Shown: positions 26,013-34,776 of the stretch, piece after piece
Numbering within the stretch: position 1 is the stretch's first letter
Layout of the letters: each line of letters opens with the position of its first letter
Assembly (NCBI GenBank): GCA_937927975.1
Contig: CALEZT010000065.1
Coordinates: 1-45,542, forward strand
Source: an uncultured Phycisphaerales bacterium
GTDB lineage: Bacteria > Planctomycetota > Phycisphaerae > Sedimentisphaerales > Anaerobacaceae
DNA: 45,542 nucleotides
Reading direction: 5' to 3'
Notes under the pieces: generated by a model
What the model was told of the DNA's origin: nothing
Database searches by the model: none
What the model saw: only the letters and a program-made list of their open reading frames with translations
Made by a program: the position numbers and the translations under genes

Positions 26013-28109
26013 TCACGATTTCTTGAGCCACTGTTCCAGCCAGGCGAGGACCGTCTCATGCCACAGGATCGAATTCTGCGGCTTGAGGACCCAGTGGTTC
26101 TCGTCGGGGAAGTACAATAGTCTGCTCGGAATGCCCCGACGCTGCAGGACGTTGAATGTGGCCAGGCCCTGAGTGACCGGGATGCGGAAATCCTGTTCCC
26201 CGTGGATGACCAGCATCGGCGTCTTCCACCGGTCGACGAAACGGACGGGGTTCTGCTCCTCGTAGCCGTCGGGATTCTCCCAGGGCGTGCCCAAATGGTC
26301 CCACTCGGGGAACCACAGCTCCTCGGTGTCGAAGTAGGCCATCCGCTCGTCGAGGTTGCCGTCGTGGTTGACCAGACAGCGGAAACGGTCGGGCCACTGG
26401 CCCGCGATCCAGTTGACCATGTACCCCCCGTAAGAAGCGCCCAGGGCGCCGACGCGGTCCCCGTCCATCCAGGGATATCGTTCCAGCGCGGCAGCAAGGC
26501 CCTTCTGGAGGTCCACAAGGGGCTTGCCGCCCCAGTCGCCGCGAATGGAGTCGGTGAACGCCTGGCCGTAGCCGGTCGAGCCATGAAAGTCCACCATCAC
26601 CGCGGCATAACCCGCCCCGGCGTAGGCCTGGGGATTCCACCGATAGTGGAACATGTTCCCGAACGAGCCTTGCGGCCCGCCGTGGATCAGAAACGCCACC
26701 GGGTATTTCCTGGCCGGATTGAAGTCCACGGGTTTGACGACATAGGCGAAAACGGTCTCATCGTTCCAGCCGAGAAAGGTGAATTGCTCGTATTCGCCCA
26801 TGCGGGCGGCCGCGACCTTTTCTCCATTGATGTTCGTGAGCCGGTTGGCGCTTCCGCCGTCGGCAAGCTGCGTTTGTCGCTGCGATCCGGACAGCGAGAT
26901 CCCGAAAAGTTCGGCCGGATGCGCGATCGTGCTCAGCGAGTACACGATCCGATCGCCCGCGACATCGAACTCATGGACCGTTCCGGTCTTGACGATCGTG
27001 CGTGTCTTGCCGTCCTTGACGTCGATGGCGAAGAGGGAATCCTGCCCTGTGTTTTCCGCGACCGCCAGGATCTGCGAGCCGTCGGGCGACCAGGCGATGG
27101 ATGCTGCGCTTCGATCCCAGCCCTCGCTGAGCGTTCGCTTGCGGCCGGTCGGCCAATCCTGCAGGATGATCCGCAACTGATCCGATTCGTAGCCCGGTCG
27201 GGCCATCGCCAGATAGGCGAGCGTCTTGCCGTCGGGCGAGAAGACCGGGTGCGTGTCCCAGGCCGGGTTGTCCTCGGTCAGGCATCGGGGCTTCTGCGAA
27301 GCGTCCAGAGGCGCGTAGTACAGATCGAAGTCCGTGGACCAGGGCTCTTCGCGCCCGACGTCGCGGGCGGTGAAGACGATGCCTTTGCCGTCGGGAGTGA
27401 AGGCGATTTCCTCGGGCCCGCCGTAGGGCAGCGAAGGCGTGTCGGCGTCCATGCCTCGCATCACGTCCACAGCAGGTCCCCCCCCCGCGGGTCGGACGAA
27501 CAGGTGCGACCGCCGGCCGTCCTTCCACGTGTCCCAGTGCCGCACGAAGATGCGATCGTAGATCCGACCGGAGGATTTGGCCTGCTCGCGCTCGTCGAGC
27601 CTCTTCTTCGTCTGGGCCGCGTCGGCGTCGGGGAAAACCTCCATCGTGTAGGCGATGTGCGTCCCGTCGGGCGAAACGAGCAGGTTGCCCACGTCCAGAG
27701 GTTCGTCGGTCGCTTGCCGGGCTTCACCGCCGTCAACCGCGATCCTCCACACCTGCGAAGACCCCGACCGGCTCGACAGGAACCACACGGTCCGACCGTC
27801 CGGCGACCATCGCGGATTCGAATCGGCCTCCGGCGCGGTCGTCAACCGGCGCGGCTCCCCGCCGGCGGCAGGAACCAGCCACAGGTCCGTCCGACCGCGA
27901 TTGGCGTCCAGGTCGGTTTCGCGAACGACGAAGACGACCTGCCGCCCGTCCGGCGAGATCTGCACGTCGGAGATCCGATCCATCGCCAGCATGTCGCGGA
28001 CCGAGAAAGGATGCGTCTGCTGCGAAGCCGCGGCAAGACCGCAGAAAGCGAGAACACAGAAGACGACGGATCGTCGGCTGAACACGGGTCTCGTGGACTC
28101 AAGTCGCAT
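26013..28109 (-). CDS. Exported S9-family prolyl oligopeptidase-like peptidase
   Basis: 698 residues. A signal peptide (VVFCVLAFCGLAAASQQ) precedes a beta-propeller of TolB/WD40-like repeats (ISPDGRQVVFV, WSPDGRTVWFL, VSPDGTHIAYT, FTPDGKGIVFT, FSPDGKTLAYL, WSPDGSQILAV). The C-terminal alpha/beta hydrolase has Ser559 in GASYGG, Asp640 in HGEQDFRIP and His672 in DENHW. This layout is that of dipeptidyl-peptidase 5/acylaminoacyl-peptidase relatives, which trim short peptides in the periplasm. It is separated from dnaB by a foldback repeat. Confidence 0.92.
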   Translation of the reverse strand: MRLESTRPVFSRRSVVFCVLAFCGLAAASQQTHPFSVRDMLAMDRISDVQISPDGRQVVFVVRETDLDANRGRTDLWLVPAAGGEPRRLTTAPEADSNPRWSPDGRTVWFLSSRSGSSQVWRIAVDGGEARQATDEPLDVGNLLVSPDGTHIAYTMEVFPDADAAQTKKRLDEREQAKSSGRIYDRIFVRHWDTWKDGRRSHLFVRPAGGGPAVDVMRGMDADTPSLPYGGPEEIAFTPDGKGIVFTARDVGREEPWSTDFDLYYAPLDASQKPRCLTEDNPAWDTHPVFSPDGKTLAYLAMARPGYESDQLRIILQDWPTGRKRTLSEGWDRSAASIAWSPDGSQILAVAENTGQDSLFAIDVKDGKTRTIVKTGTVHEFDVAGDRIVYSLSTIAHPAELFGISLSGSQRQTQLADGGSANRLTNINGEKVAAARMGEYEQFTFLGWNDETVFAYVVKPVDFNPARKYPVAFLIHGGPQGSFGNMFHYRWNPQAYAGAGYAAVMVDFHGSTGYGQAFTDSIRGDWGGKPLVDLQKGLAAALERYPWMDGDRVGALGASYGGYMVNWIAGQWPDRFRCLVNHDGNLDERMAYFDTEELWFPEWDHLGTPWENPDGYEEQNPVRFVDRWKTPMLVIHGEQDFRIPVTQGLATFNVLQRRGIPSRLLYFPDENHWVLKPQNSILWHETVLAWLEQWLKKS

Positions 28110-28185
28110 GAACTTCTCCTTGGAAAGTGTTTCGAGGTCCCCCCTGTCGGGCGGCGTCCCCCACTTCGAACTACGCGCTTTCTTC

Positions 28186-29844
28186 TCAGCCTGCTGTGAC
28201 GCCGGGCCCTTTCGCCGGGGCCTTCTTCTCCAGACTCACATCGATCGGGATGTCCAGCCAGAAGGTCGAGCCGACGCCCACCTCGCTCTCGAACCCGACC
28301 GAGCCGGCCAGCATGGTCGCCAGTTCCTTGCTGATGGACAGGCCCAGCCCGGTTCCCGGTTCGCGGGTCAGCGAGCCGTCGACTCCCTGGCGGAACTTGT
28401 CGAAGATCTTGTCATGGTCCGACGCGGGGATTCCGCAGCCGCTGTCCCGCACTGCGATCCGCACCATCCGCTCGTCCAGCATGTACGCGCGGATCTCGAT
28501 GCTGCCCTTGGCCGGCGTGAACTTCACCGCATTGCTCAGGAAGTTGTACAGGACCTGCTGCACCTTCCCGGCGTCGGTCACGATCAGCGGCACCTCCGGA
28601 CCCACCTCCATGCCGACGCGGATCTTCTTTTTTCCCGCCAGCAGGGAGAACGACGAGACGATCGACTCGCAAATCTGCGACACCGACGCCTGCTCGATGT
28701 GCAGCGCCATCTTGCCGGCCTGGGCCTTGGCCAGGTCCAGCAGATCATTGATCATGGCCAGGAGCCGGTTGCCGCTGGTGATGATGTTCTCGGCGTACCG
28801 CTGGCCTTTCTCCTTCTTGAGCAAAGCGGGCTTCTCGCGAAGGACCTGCGCAAATCCGAGGATCGCGTTGAGCGGCGTGCGGAACTCGTGCGACATGTTC
28901 GCCAGGAACTCACTTTTGAGTTTGTTGGCCTTGTACAGCTCGACGTTCCGCTCGGACAGCTCGGCGATCTTGCCGTCGAGCTGGCGGTTGGCCTTGCGCA
29001 GCTCCTCCTGGGCGGCCTGGAGATTGTCAAGCATGTGGTCGAAGGCCTCCGCCAGCCTTTCGTACTCGTCCCCGGTGGCGATCGAGCTGCGGATGTCCAG
29101 ATTGCCCTCCGCGACGTTGTTGGCCAAGGCACGCAACTGGCGGATCGGCCGGAGAATGACCCGCTGCGTGATCCAGTAGAAGGCCACCATGGCGCCGGTG
29201 GCGCCGATGACCGCGGCCATGAAGGTCCAGACCTTGTTCATGAACTCGATTCTCCGCAGCTCGCCGCTCATGGCTCGGGTCTGGAGGATCACGGCGCCGA
29301 TGTCCTCGTTGAGCGAAAACGGCGCCGCCGACCCCTGCGGATTGTGGCAGCTCACGCAACCCTCGGTCGCACGGAACACGCGGACGTACGTGCTTCGCAC
29401 GAAGCCGTCGCTTCGATTCAGCGACATCACCTCGTTCCGGTTCGGATTCTCCCGTGCGACTTGCAGCAGTCTCTTCTGCTCCTCCGTCAGCGGAGGCGGC
29501 GTCGCCCGGTCGGGCTCCTTGTGGAAGCGGACCCACACGATGTCCGGCGTATTCGGGTCCCTGGCCATGCCCCGCTCGTTCAGCTCGGGCAGCCTCATCC
29601 CGCCCGGCGCGCCCAGTCGAAAGTGCATCTCCTGCTCGACGAATTTCACCCGTCCTGCGTGGGCCTCCAGCAGCACCATGCGCGTGAGCTGACGCAGCCA
29701 GGCGTAGGGAATCATCAGCGCCAGCGCCAGGCTCAGCAGAACCGCCGAGCCGAACATGAGCCGGCACTTCTGATCCAGCGACAGCGGGCTCAGGTGCACC
29801 ACCCGCAGGATCCGCCCAAACAGTTTGCCGAAATCGATCCTCAT
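28186..29844 (-). CDS. Membrane histidine kinase with c-type heme sensor domain
   Basis: 552 residues. TM1 is about 30-50. A periplasmic domain (51-205) carries a single c-type heme motif, CVSCH at 163-167, in a DUF3365/Tll0287-like context. TM2 is about 206-228. HAMP (229-282) and a coiled coil lead to HisKA with phospho-acceptor H319 in MSHEFRTPLN. The ATPase has N (NFLSNAVKFTP), G1 (DSGCGIP), F (FDKFRQ) and G2 (GTGLGLSI) boxes. It probably senses redox state or a gas such as NO through the heme. No response regulator gene is adjacent, so its partner lies elsewhere. Confidence 0.9.
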   Translation of the reverse strand: MRIDFGKLFGRILRVVHLSPLSLDQKCRLMFGSAVLLSLALALMIPYAWLRQLTRMVLLEAHAGRVKFVEQEMHFRLGAPGGMRLPELNERGMARDPNTPDIVWVRFHKEPDRATPPPLTEEQKRLLQVARENPNRNEVMSLNRSDGFVRSTYVRVFRATEGCVSCHNPQGSAAPFSLNEDIGAVILQTRAMSGELRRIEFMNKVWTFMAAVIGATGAMVAFYWITQRVILRPIRQLRALANNVAEGNLDIRSSIATGDEYERLAEAFDHMLDNLQAAQEELRKANRQLDGKIAELSERNVELYKANKLKSEFLANMSHEFRTPLNAILGFAQVLREKPALLKKEKGQRYAENIITSGNRLLAMINDLLDLAKAQAGKMALHIEQASVSQICESIVSSFSLLAGKKKIRVGMEVGPEVPLIVTDAGKVQQVLYNFLSNAVKFTPAKGSIEIRAYMLDERMVRIAVRDSGCGIPASDHDKIFDKFRQGVDGSLTREPGTGLGLSISKELATMLAGSVGFESEVGVGSTFWLDIPIDVSLEKKAPAKGPGVTAG

Positions 29845-30008
29845 GGACCTCGAATTGGTTTTGACGGTTTCCTACCGATTCGCGGCGACTCCGCGCACGA
29901 TGCCCGCCCACCCCCGGGCGGAACGCCCCCATTCTGACATGGACCGCGGACTTTTGCAATGGATCAGTCGAAGGCGGGAACCTGCAGGCCCTTCGCGCGG
30001 AAATGAAC

Positions 30009-30041
30009 CGGGCTCCCCGATGCGTCGCGTCGGGGAGCCCG
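30009..30041 (-). terminator. Terminator hairpin downstream of aspS
   Basis: A perfect 12-bp stem, CGGGCTCCCCGA and its complement, with a 9-nt loop, begins 22 bp after the aspS stop on the minus strand. The following bases are GTTCATTT, a poor T-run, so termination may be partial. Confidence 0.6.
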
Positions 30042-30063
30042 TCTTGTTTGCGACAGAAGCTCC

Positions 30064-31878
30064 TTACGCCTGCTCGGGCGGGTTCTCCATCGTGTGCGAG
30101 TGTTTCTGCACGCGGAGGTTCAGTTCGTCGAGCTGCTTCTGGTCCACCTCGCTGGGCGCATCGCTCAGGAGGCACTGGCCTCGTTGCGTCTTGGGAAACG
30201 CGATGACGTCGCGGATGTTGTCCGTGCCGGTCAGGAGCATGGTGAGACGGTCCAGGCCCAGGGCGATGCCGCCGTGCGGCGGGGCGCCGAAGTCCAGGGC
30301 CTTGAGGAACCATCCGAACCGCGACTCGGCCTGTTCCCGCGTGATGTTCAGCAGATCGAAGATCTTCTGCTGCACCTCGGGACGATGGATACGAATGCTG
30401 CCGCCGCCGATCTCGCTGCCGTTGAGGACGATGTCGTAGGCCTGCGAACGGATGTGCAGCGGATCGCTGTCCAGCTTGTCCAGATCTTCCGCCACCGGCG
30501 CGGTGAACGGATGGTGCACCGAATCGTACCGCTTCTCGTCTGCGTTCCAGTCGAACAGCGGGAAGTCCACGACCCAGACGAACTCGAACGCGCCGGGGTC
30601 ATAGAGCTTCAGGTCCCGCCCGACGCGACACCGAAGCGGCGCCAGCGCCTTGTTCGCAGCAGCCTCTTTGTCGGCCACGAGCAGGAGCAGGTCGCCATCC
30701 TTGGCGTCAAACCTCGCGATCAACTCCTTCTGCTGCTCCGGCGTGAAGAATTTGCCCAACCCGCCGCCGATGAAGGTGGGCGTCGAGCCTTCCATCTTGA
30801 TCTTGCTCCAGGACAGGCCCTTGGCGCCGAAGTCCTGGACCAGACCGGTGAGTGTTTTCTCGATGTCGGCGCGGGAATAGGCGTCGCCGGCCGGGGCACA
30901 GAAGCCTTTGACGACGCCGCCGTTCTCCACCGTCGAGGTGAAGACCTTGAACGTGCTCTTGCCCGCCAAATCGGAGATGTCCTTGAGCTTCAGGCCGAAC
31001 CGCAGGTCGGGACGGTCGATGCCGTAGTCATTCATCGCCTCGCTGTAGGGCATCCGGCGCATCGGCAGCTTGACGTCCACACCCAGGATCTCCTTCCAGA
31101 TCCTGGCCACCAGCGTCTCGTGCATGCTGATGACGTCGTCGACGCCGACGAAGCTCATTTCGACGTCGATCTGGGTGAACTCCGCCTGACGGTCCGCGCG
31201 AGGGTCCTCGTCGCGGAAGCAGCGGGCCACCTGGAAGTACCGCTCCACCCCGGCGACCATCAGCATCTGCTTGAAGAGCTGCGGCGACTGGGGCAACGCG
31301 TAGAAGGCGTTTCTCACGAGCCGGCTGGGGACGAGGAAGTCGCGGGCCCCTTCCGGCGTGCTCTTGGCCAGCATGGGGGTCTCGATCTCCCAGAAGCCCT
31401 GCGAATCGAAGTATTTTCGGACCAGCGTCGTCACCTGATGGCGGGTCTTGAGCCGTCGCTGCATTTCGGGCCGGCGCAGGTCCATGTAGCGGTAGATCAG
31501 GCGGGTTTCTTCATTGGTCTTGGTCGCGTCGTCCAGTTCGAACGGCGGGGTCTTGGCCATGTTCAGGATCTCGAACTGGTCCACGACCACTTCGACCTTG
31601 CCGGTGGCCAGCTTGGGATTCTCCAGGCCTTCGCCGCGGGGACGCACCACGCCGCCGGCGGCGACGACCCACTCGCAACGGACCGTGCGGGCCAGCCGAT
31701 GCGCCTCGGCATGCACCTCGGGATCGAAGACCAGTTGCGTCAGTCCCTCGCGATCGCGCAGATCGAAAAACACCAGATTCCCGTGGTCGCGATACGACTG
31801 CACCCACCCGGCCAGTATGACTCTCTTGCCGGCGTCTTCCAGCCGAAGCCCGCCGCAGGTATTCGTTCTCTTCAACAT
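30064..31878 (-). CDS. aspS: Aspartyl-tRNA synthetase, bacterial type
   Basis: 604 residues. The N-terminal OB-fold anticodon domain (about 1-105, [19 protein letters not shown]) is followed by the class II core: motif 2 around [28 protein letters not shown], the large GAD insertion typical of bacteria (about 290-410), and motif 3 in [10 protein letters not shown]. It charges tRNA-Asp. The sequence alone does not settle whether it also charges tRNA-Asn, and no GatCAB genes are in the window. Confidence 0.97.
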   Translation of the reverse strand: MLKRTNTCGGLRLEDAGKRVILAGWVQSYRDHGNLVFFDLRDREGLTQLVFDPEVHAEAHRLARTVRCEWVVAAGGVVRPRGEGLENPKLATGKVEVVVDQFEILNMAKTPPFELDDATKTNEETRLIYRYMDLRRPEMQRRLKTRHQVTTLVRKYFDSQGFWEIETPMLAKSTPEGARDFLVPSRLVRNAFYALPQSPQLFKQMLMVAGVERYFQVARCFRDEDPRADRQAEFTQIDVEMSFVGVDDVISMHETLVARIWKEILGVDVKLPMRRMPYSEAMNDYGIDRPDLRFGLKLKDISDLAGKSTFKVFTSTVENGGVVKGFCAPAGDAYSRADIEKTLTGLVQDFGAKGLSWSKIKMEGSTPTFIGGGLGKFFTPEQQKELIARFDAKDGDLLLLVADKEAAANKALAPLRCRVGRDLKLYDPGAFEFVWVVDFPLFDWNADEKRYDSVHHPFTAPVAEDLDKLDSDPLHIRSQAYDIVLNGSEIGGGSIRIHRPEVQQKIFDLLNITREQAESRFGWFLKALDFGAPPHGGIALGLDRLTMLLTGTDNIRDVIAFPKTQRGQCLLSDAPSEVDQKQLDELNLRVQKHSHTMENPPEQA

Positions 31879-32065
31879 CGCAAGTCTCTCGACATCGACT
31901 GCTTGCCCGGCCCCGCGAGAACATACTCCGGGCGTCAGGCAAAACCCAAATCATACCGCCCAGGCCGCGATTCGTCAAGATCGCCGTCGCGGGAATGCAG
32001 GCAAGGGTGCATGACCGTCGGCAGACGAATCTGCCGATGTCGCCCGAAGTCGAAGGAGGGTCGTT

Positions 32066-32152
32066 CTCTTCATTCCGCTGGTGTTGGCCTACCAGTTCTG
32101 GGCCTACCGCCTCTTCAGCGGCAAGATCGACGTCTCGGACATGGTCTATTGA
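32066..32152 (+). pseudogene. 3' remnant of cytochrome bd oxidase subunit II (cydB-like)
   Basis: An unlisted short frame ending in TGA at 32150-32152 reads VLFIPLVLAYQFWAYRLFSG followed by KIDVSDMVY. This matches the last transmembrane helix and C-terminal tail expected of CydB-type subunits (hydrophobic P-x-V-L-A-Y, aromatic W/Y, then a short basic turn). The similarity stops abruptly near 32062, where the upstream codons are unrelated, and an in-frame stop lies at 32012. No start codon or remaining gene body is present, so this looks like the tail left after a deletion. The identification rests on about 29 residues. Confidence 0.5.
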
Positions 32153-32287
32153 CCCGCATCCCATAACACGCCTGTAGCGACGATCTCCCGGCGCGCGTCC
32201 CGCGCTCCGGGTTTCCCTCATTGCGCGTGGTGAGCACCGACCCGACCTCCTCACTCCCAGCAGTGATAGCGCAGCTTTCGCGCCGGA

Positions 32288-32326
32288 ATAACGAAACTCT
32301 AACATGAATATGATTTTGCATTAACA
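32288..32326 (+). promoter_or_regulatory. Pho box upstream of the porin gene
   Basis: Four TNAACA-like hexamers start at 32288, 32299, 32310 and 32321: ATAACG, CTAACA, ATGATT, TTAACA. Each is exactly 11 bp from the next, as in PhoB/PhoP direct-repeat sites. A possible -10 (ATAAAT) lies near 32351. The porin ATG is 95 bp downstream of the last unit. Confidence 0.7.
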
Positions 32327-32420
32327 CTGCGGTGTTACGTTTTTGTTGCGAATAAATTAGCGTTCTTCCGGGATTGGCCCGGAGACGCGGCAGGAATCAA
32401 GTAAGTTTGGGAGGCGTTGC

Positions 32421-33752
32421 ATGTTGAAGGGACATTGGCGGAAACGGACTTTGGGCCTGGCGATTCTCTGTGCGGCAGTGTGTCTGCGACCGGCGGCCGT
32501 CAGGGCACAGGAGGATGTGAACTCGCTCAAGGCGGAGCTGGAGACGCAGAAACAGAAACAGGCGGAACTGACGGATCGTATCAATCAGTTGGAGGCCCGC
32601 CAGAAGCTCAAGGAGAAGTCGCTCAACGAGAAGATCGAACAGGCGACCGCCCCGAAACCCGAAGAGAAGAAGGCGGACGTCATTCCCGAATCCCTCAAGT
32701 GGGCATCGAAACTCACCTGGTCCGGCGATCTTCGCTATCGATATGAGTACATCGATGACGACGGCGCCGATTCCGAGGACCGCCACCGAAACCGCATCCG
32801 CGCCCGACTGGGGCTGGGGGTCAAGGTCAACGACGAATGGGACCTGGGTTTCCGCCTCGCCACCGGCAACGGCGAAGTCTCCGGCGACCCGGTCTCCACG
32901 AACCAGACGCTCGACGAGGCCTTCTCGAAGAAACCCTTCTGGCTGGACCAGGCGTATTTCGGCTACCATCCGCAGTGGTTCAAGGGCTTCAACGTCCTGG
33001 GCGGCAAAATGGAGAACCCCTTCTATAAGGTCGGCAAGAACGAGCTGATCTGGGACAGCGACCTGACGCCGGAAGGCGTGGCCCTCACCTACGGCCTGTC
33101 CCTGTGCGAGAAGACGACGCTCAACTGGGCAGCCGGCGGATTCTGGGTCAACGAGGAATCCAGCGGCGGCGACACCTCCCTCTGGGGCATCCAGGCCCAC
33201 CTCAAGCACCAATTCAGCAAACCCACCTACCTGCTCGGCGGCGCCGGCTGGTACGACTACGGCAACATCCAAGGCGAAGAGAGCCTGGCGGCCGAGTGGA
33301 ACGAAAACACCGGCGCGTTCTTCGGCAACACGAAGGCCGGCACGGTCTTCGCATTGGACTACGACCTGCTCGAACTCTTCGCGGAGTTCGGCGCCGAGCT
33401 CGCCAAGCTGCCTGTGGCCGTCTTCGGCAACTACGTCCAGAACACCGCGGCCCGCGACGAGGACACCGGCTGGCTGGTCGGCCTCCAGGTGAACAAGGCC
33501 AAAGATCCCGGCTCCTGGCAGTTCGAGTGGGACTACCGCGATCTGGAGCGGGACGCGGTCGTCGGGCAGTTCACCAGTTCCGACTTCATCGGAGGCGGCG
33601 CCGGCGGCGAAGGCCATCGCTTCGCCTTCGGGTACGTGCTCGCCAAGAACGTGGCCACGAACTTCACCTACTACAGGAACGAGTTCGACCGGCCCGGCAT
33701 CGAGGACGAAAAGTACGACCGATTCCAGTTCGACATAGCGGTGAAGTTCTAA
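32421..33752 (+). CDS. Outer-membrane porin, probably phosphate-starvation induced
   Basis: 443 residues. A signal peptide (about 1-30, ending VRAQ) is followed by a coiled coil (about 32-65, LKAELETQKQKQAELTDRI) that may tether it to peptidoglycan or trimerise it. A beta barrel then starts near LTWSGDLRYRYEYID, with alternating strands to a terminal Phe (DIAVKF). This fits the putative-porin (Porin_5-like) group rather than classical OprP. The Pho box upstream and the pst operon 100 bp downstream argue that it passes phosphate or phosphorylated compounds. GGGAGG precedes the ATG. Confidence 0.85.
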   Translation: MLKGHWRKRTLGLAILCAAVCLRPAAVRAQEDVNSLKAELETQKQKQAELTDRINQLEARQKLKEKSLNEKIEQATAPKPEEKKADVIPESLKWASKLTWSGDLRYRYEYIDDDGADSEDRHRNRIRARLGLGVKVNDEWDLGFRLATGNGEVSGDPVSTNQTLDEAFSKKPFWLDQAYFGYHPQWFKGFNVLGGKMENPFYKVGKNELIWDSDLTPEGVALTYGLSLCEKTTLNWAAGGFWVNEESSGGDTSLWGIQAHLKHQFSKPTYLLGGAGWYDYGNIQGEESLAAEWNENTGAFFGNTKAGTVFALDYDLLELFAEFGAELAKLPVAVFGNYVQNTAARDEDTGWLVGLQVNKAKDPGSWQFEWDYRDLERDAVVGQFTSSDFIGGGAGGEGHRFAFGYVLAKNVATNFTYYRNEFDRPGIEDEKYDRFQFDIAVKF

Positions 33753-33762
33753 GATCGGACAT

Positions 33763-33801
33763 TTAACACAATCATAACAAAGCTCTAATTCAGAACTAAC
33801 G
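33763..33801 (+). promoter_or_regulatory. Pho box upstream of pstS
   Basis: Hexamers TTAACA, ATAACA, CTAATT and CTAACG start at 33763, 33774, 33785 and 33796, again with an exact 11-bp period, between the porin stop and pstS. TACATC (33811) or GAATAC (33825) could be the -10. This gives pstS its own Pho-controlled promoter as well as read-through from the porin gene. Confidence 0.75.
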
Positions 33802-33853
33802 GTCTGGGTGTACATCAAGTCAAGAGAATACACATAATTGAATGGAGGTCTAC

Positions 33854-34669
33854 ATGAACAGAGCAATGGTTGGCATGATGGCGACGGTCCTGGCGATGGG
33901 CGTCGCGGCGCACGCGGAAACGCTCCAGATCGACGGTTCCACCACCGTCGGGCCGGTGGCGGACGCGTTCGCGGAGTACTTCAAGAGCGTGCAGCCCGAT
34001 CTGGCCATCACGGTCAAGAAAACCGGCAGCGGCGACGGGGCGGCCGCCCTCATAGACGGACGCTGCGACGTCGCGACGATGAGCCGGTTCATGAAGACCG
34101 AGGAGTTCCAGAAAGCGGTCGCCAACAACGTGCTGCCGGTCGCGCACGTCGTCGCGATGGACGGAGTCTGCGTCGCGGTGCACCCCTCCAATCCGGTCAA
34201 GTCCCTGACCAGCGTCCAGGTGCGCGACATCTACGCGGGCAAGATCACCAATTGGAACCAGGTCGGCGGTTCGAACACGCCGATCGTGGCGATCAGCCGG
34301 GATACGTCCTCCGGCACCTACGAAACCTTCGACGAGCTGGTCATGAAGAAGTCCCCGATGGCCGCGAGCGTCGAGTACGTCAACGCCAATCCACAGGCCC
34401 AGTCCAGAGTCCGAACGACCGCCGGCGCGATCGGCTACGTCGGACTGGGATTCCAGGAAGGCGTCAAGATCCTGGCGATCGATGGGATCATGCCGACCAG
34501 GCAGACGGTCGCCAACGGCACGTATCCGGTGGCCCGGCCCTTGTTCCTCTTCACCAACGGCTATCCCAAGCTCGGTTCGGTCGTCCACAAGTTCGTCAGT
34601 TTCTATCTGACCGAGAAGGGCCAGGAACTGGTCGAGGCCAAGGGCTTCGTTCCGCTGACCAACTACTGA
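33854..34669 (+). CDS. pstS: Phosphate ABC transporter substrate-binding protein PstS
   Basis: 271 residues from the ATG at 33854 (GGAGG five to six bases upstream; an earlier in-frame ATG at 33842 overlaps that site). The signal peptide ends AAHA. Phosphate-binding segments are IDGSTTVGPVADAF, GSGDGAAALIDGRCDVATMSR and SRDTSSGTYETF, the last being a PstS hallmark. It captures phosphate in the periplasm and passes it to PstCA. It is the first gene of pstSCAB, behind a Pho box. Confidence 0.95.
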   Translation: MNRAMVGMMATVLAMGVAAHAETLQIDGSTTVGPVADAFAEYFKSVQPDLAITVKKTGSGDGAAALIDGRCDVATMSRFMKTEEFQKAVANNVLPVAHVVAMDGVCVAVHPSNPVKSLTSVQVRDIYAGKITNWNQVGGSNTPIVAISRDTSSGTYETFDELVMKKSPMAASVEYVNANPQAQSRVRTTAGAIGYVGLGFQEGVKILAIDGIMPTRQTVANGTYPVARPLFLFTNGYPKLGSVVHKFVSFYLTEKGQELVEAKGFVPLTNY

Positions 34670-34679
34670 GGGGAAAATA

Positions 34680-34761
34680 CGAAGTGTGAAGTTTGAAGTG
34701 TGAGGTCAGAGGCTTCGCAGTCCACAGCGCCGGCTCTTGCTTCAAGCATCAGACTTCAACC
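34680..34761. repeat. TTGAAGTGTGA-type foldback repeat between pstS and pstC
   Basis: Left arm (about 34680-34713, words GAAGTGTGAAG and TTTGAAGTGTGAGG) faces a right arm (34739-34761, GCTTCAAGCATC and AGACTTCAACC) around a GC-rich loop of about 25 bp. Pairing is imperfect, about 16 of 23 positions. It lies between cotranscribed genes, so the mRNA could form a hairpin that changes the PstS:PstC ratio. Confidence 0.55.
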
Positions 34762-34776
34762 CGGGAACTTGCGTCC

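Larger units (their letters stand above)
31879..32420. other. Intergenic region with cydB remnant and Pho promoter, 542 bp
   Basis: From left to right the gap holds the aspS leader, a small hairpin near 32018-32037 (TCGGCAG facing CTGCCGA), the 3' end of a cydB-like reading frame, about 130 bp with no recognised feature, and the Pho box and promoter of the porin gene. Confidence 0.6.

Noticed and set aside
26202..29937. Two long plus-strand frames over the peptidase and kinase
   Set aside because: Mirror frames of high-GC genes; the minus-strand products have complete catalytic motifs.
30094..32166. 690-codon plus-strand frame across aspS
   Set aside because: Antisense of aspS. It ends near the cydB remnant but in a different frame from it.
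32397..33866. 489-codon minus-strand frame over the porin
   Set aside because: Val/Glu/Leu-rich mirror of the porin gene, which has a signal peptide, a terminal Phe and a ribosome-binding site.
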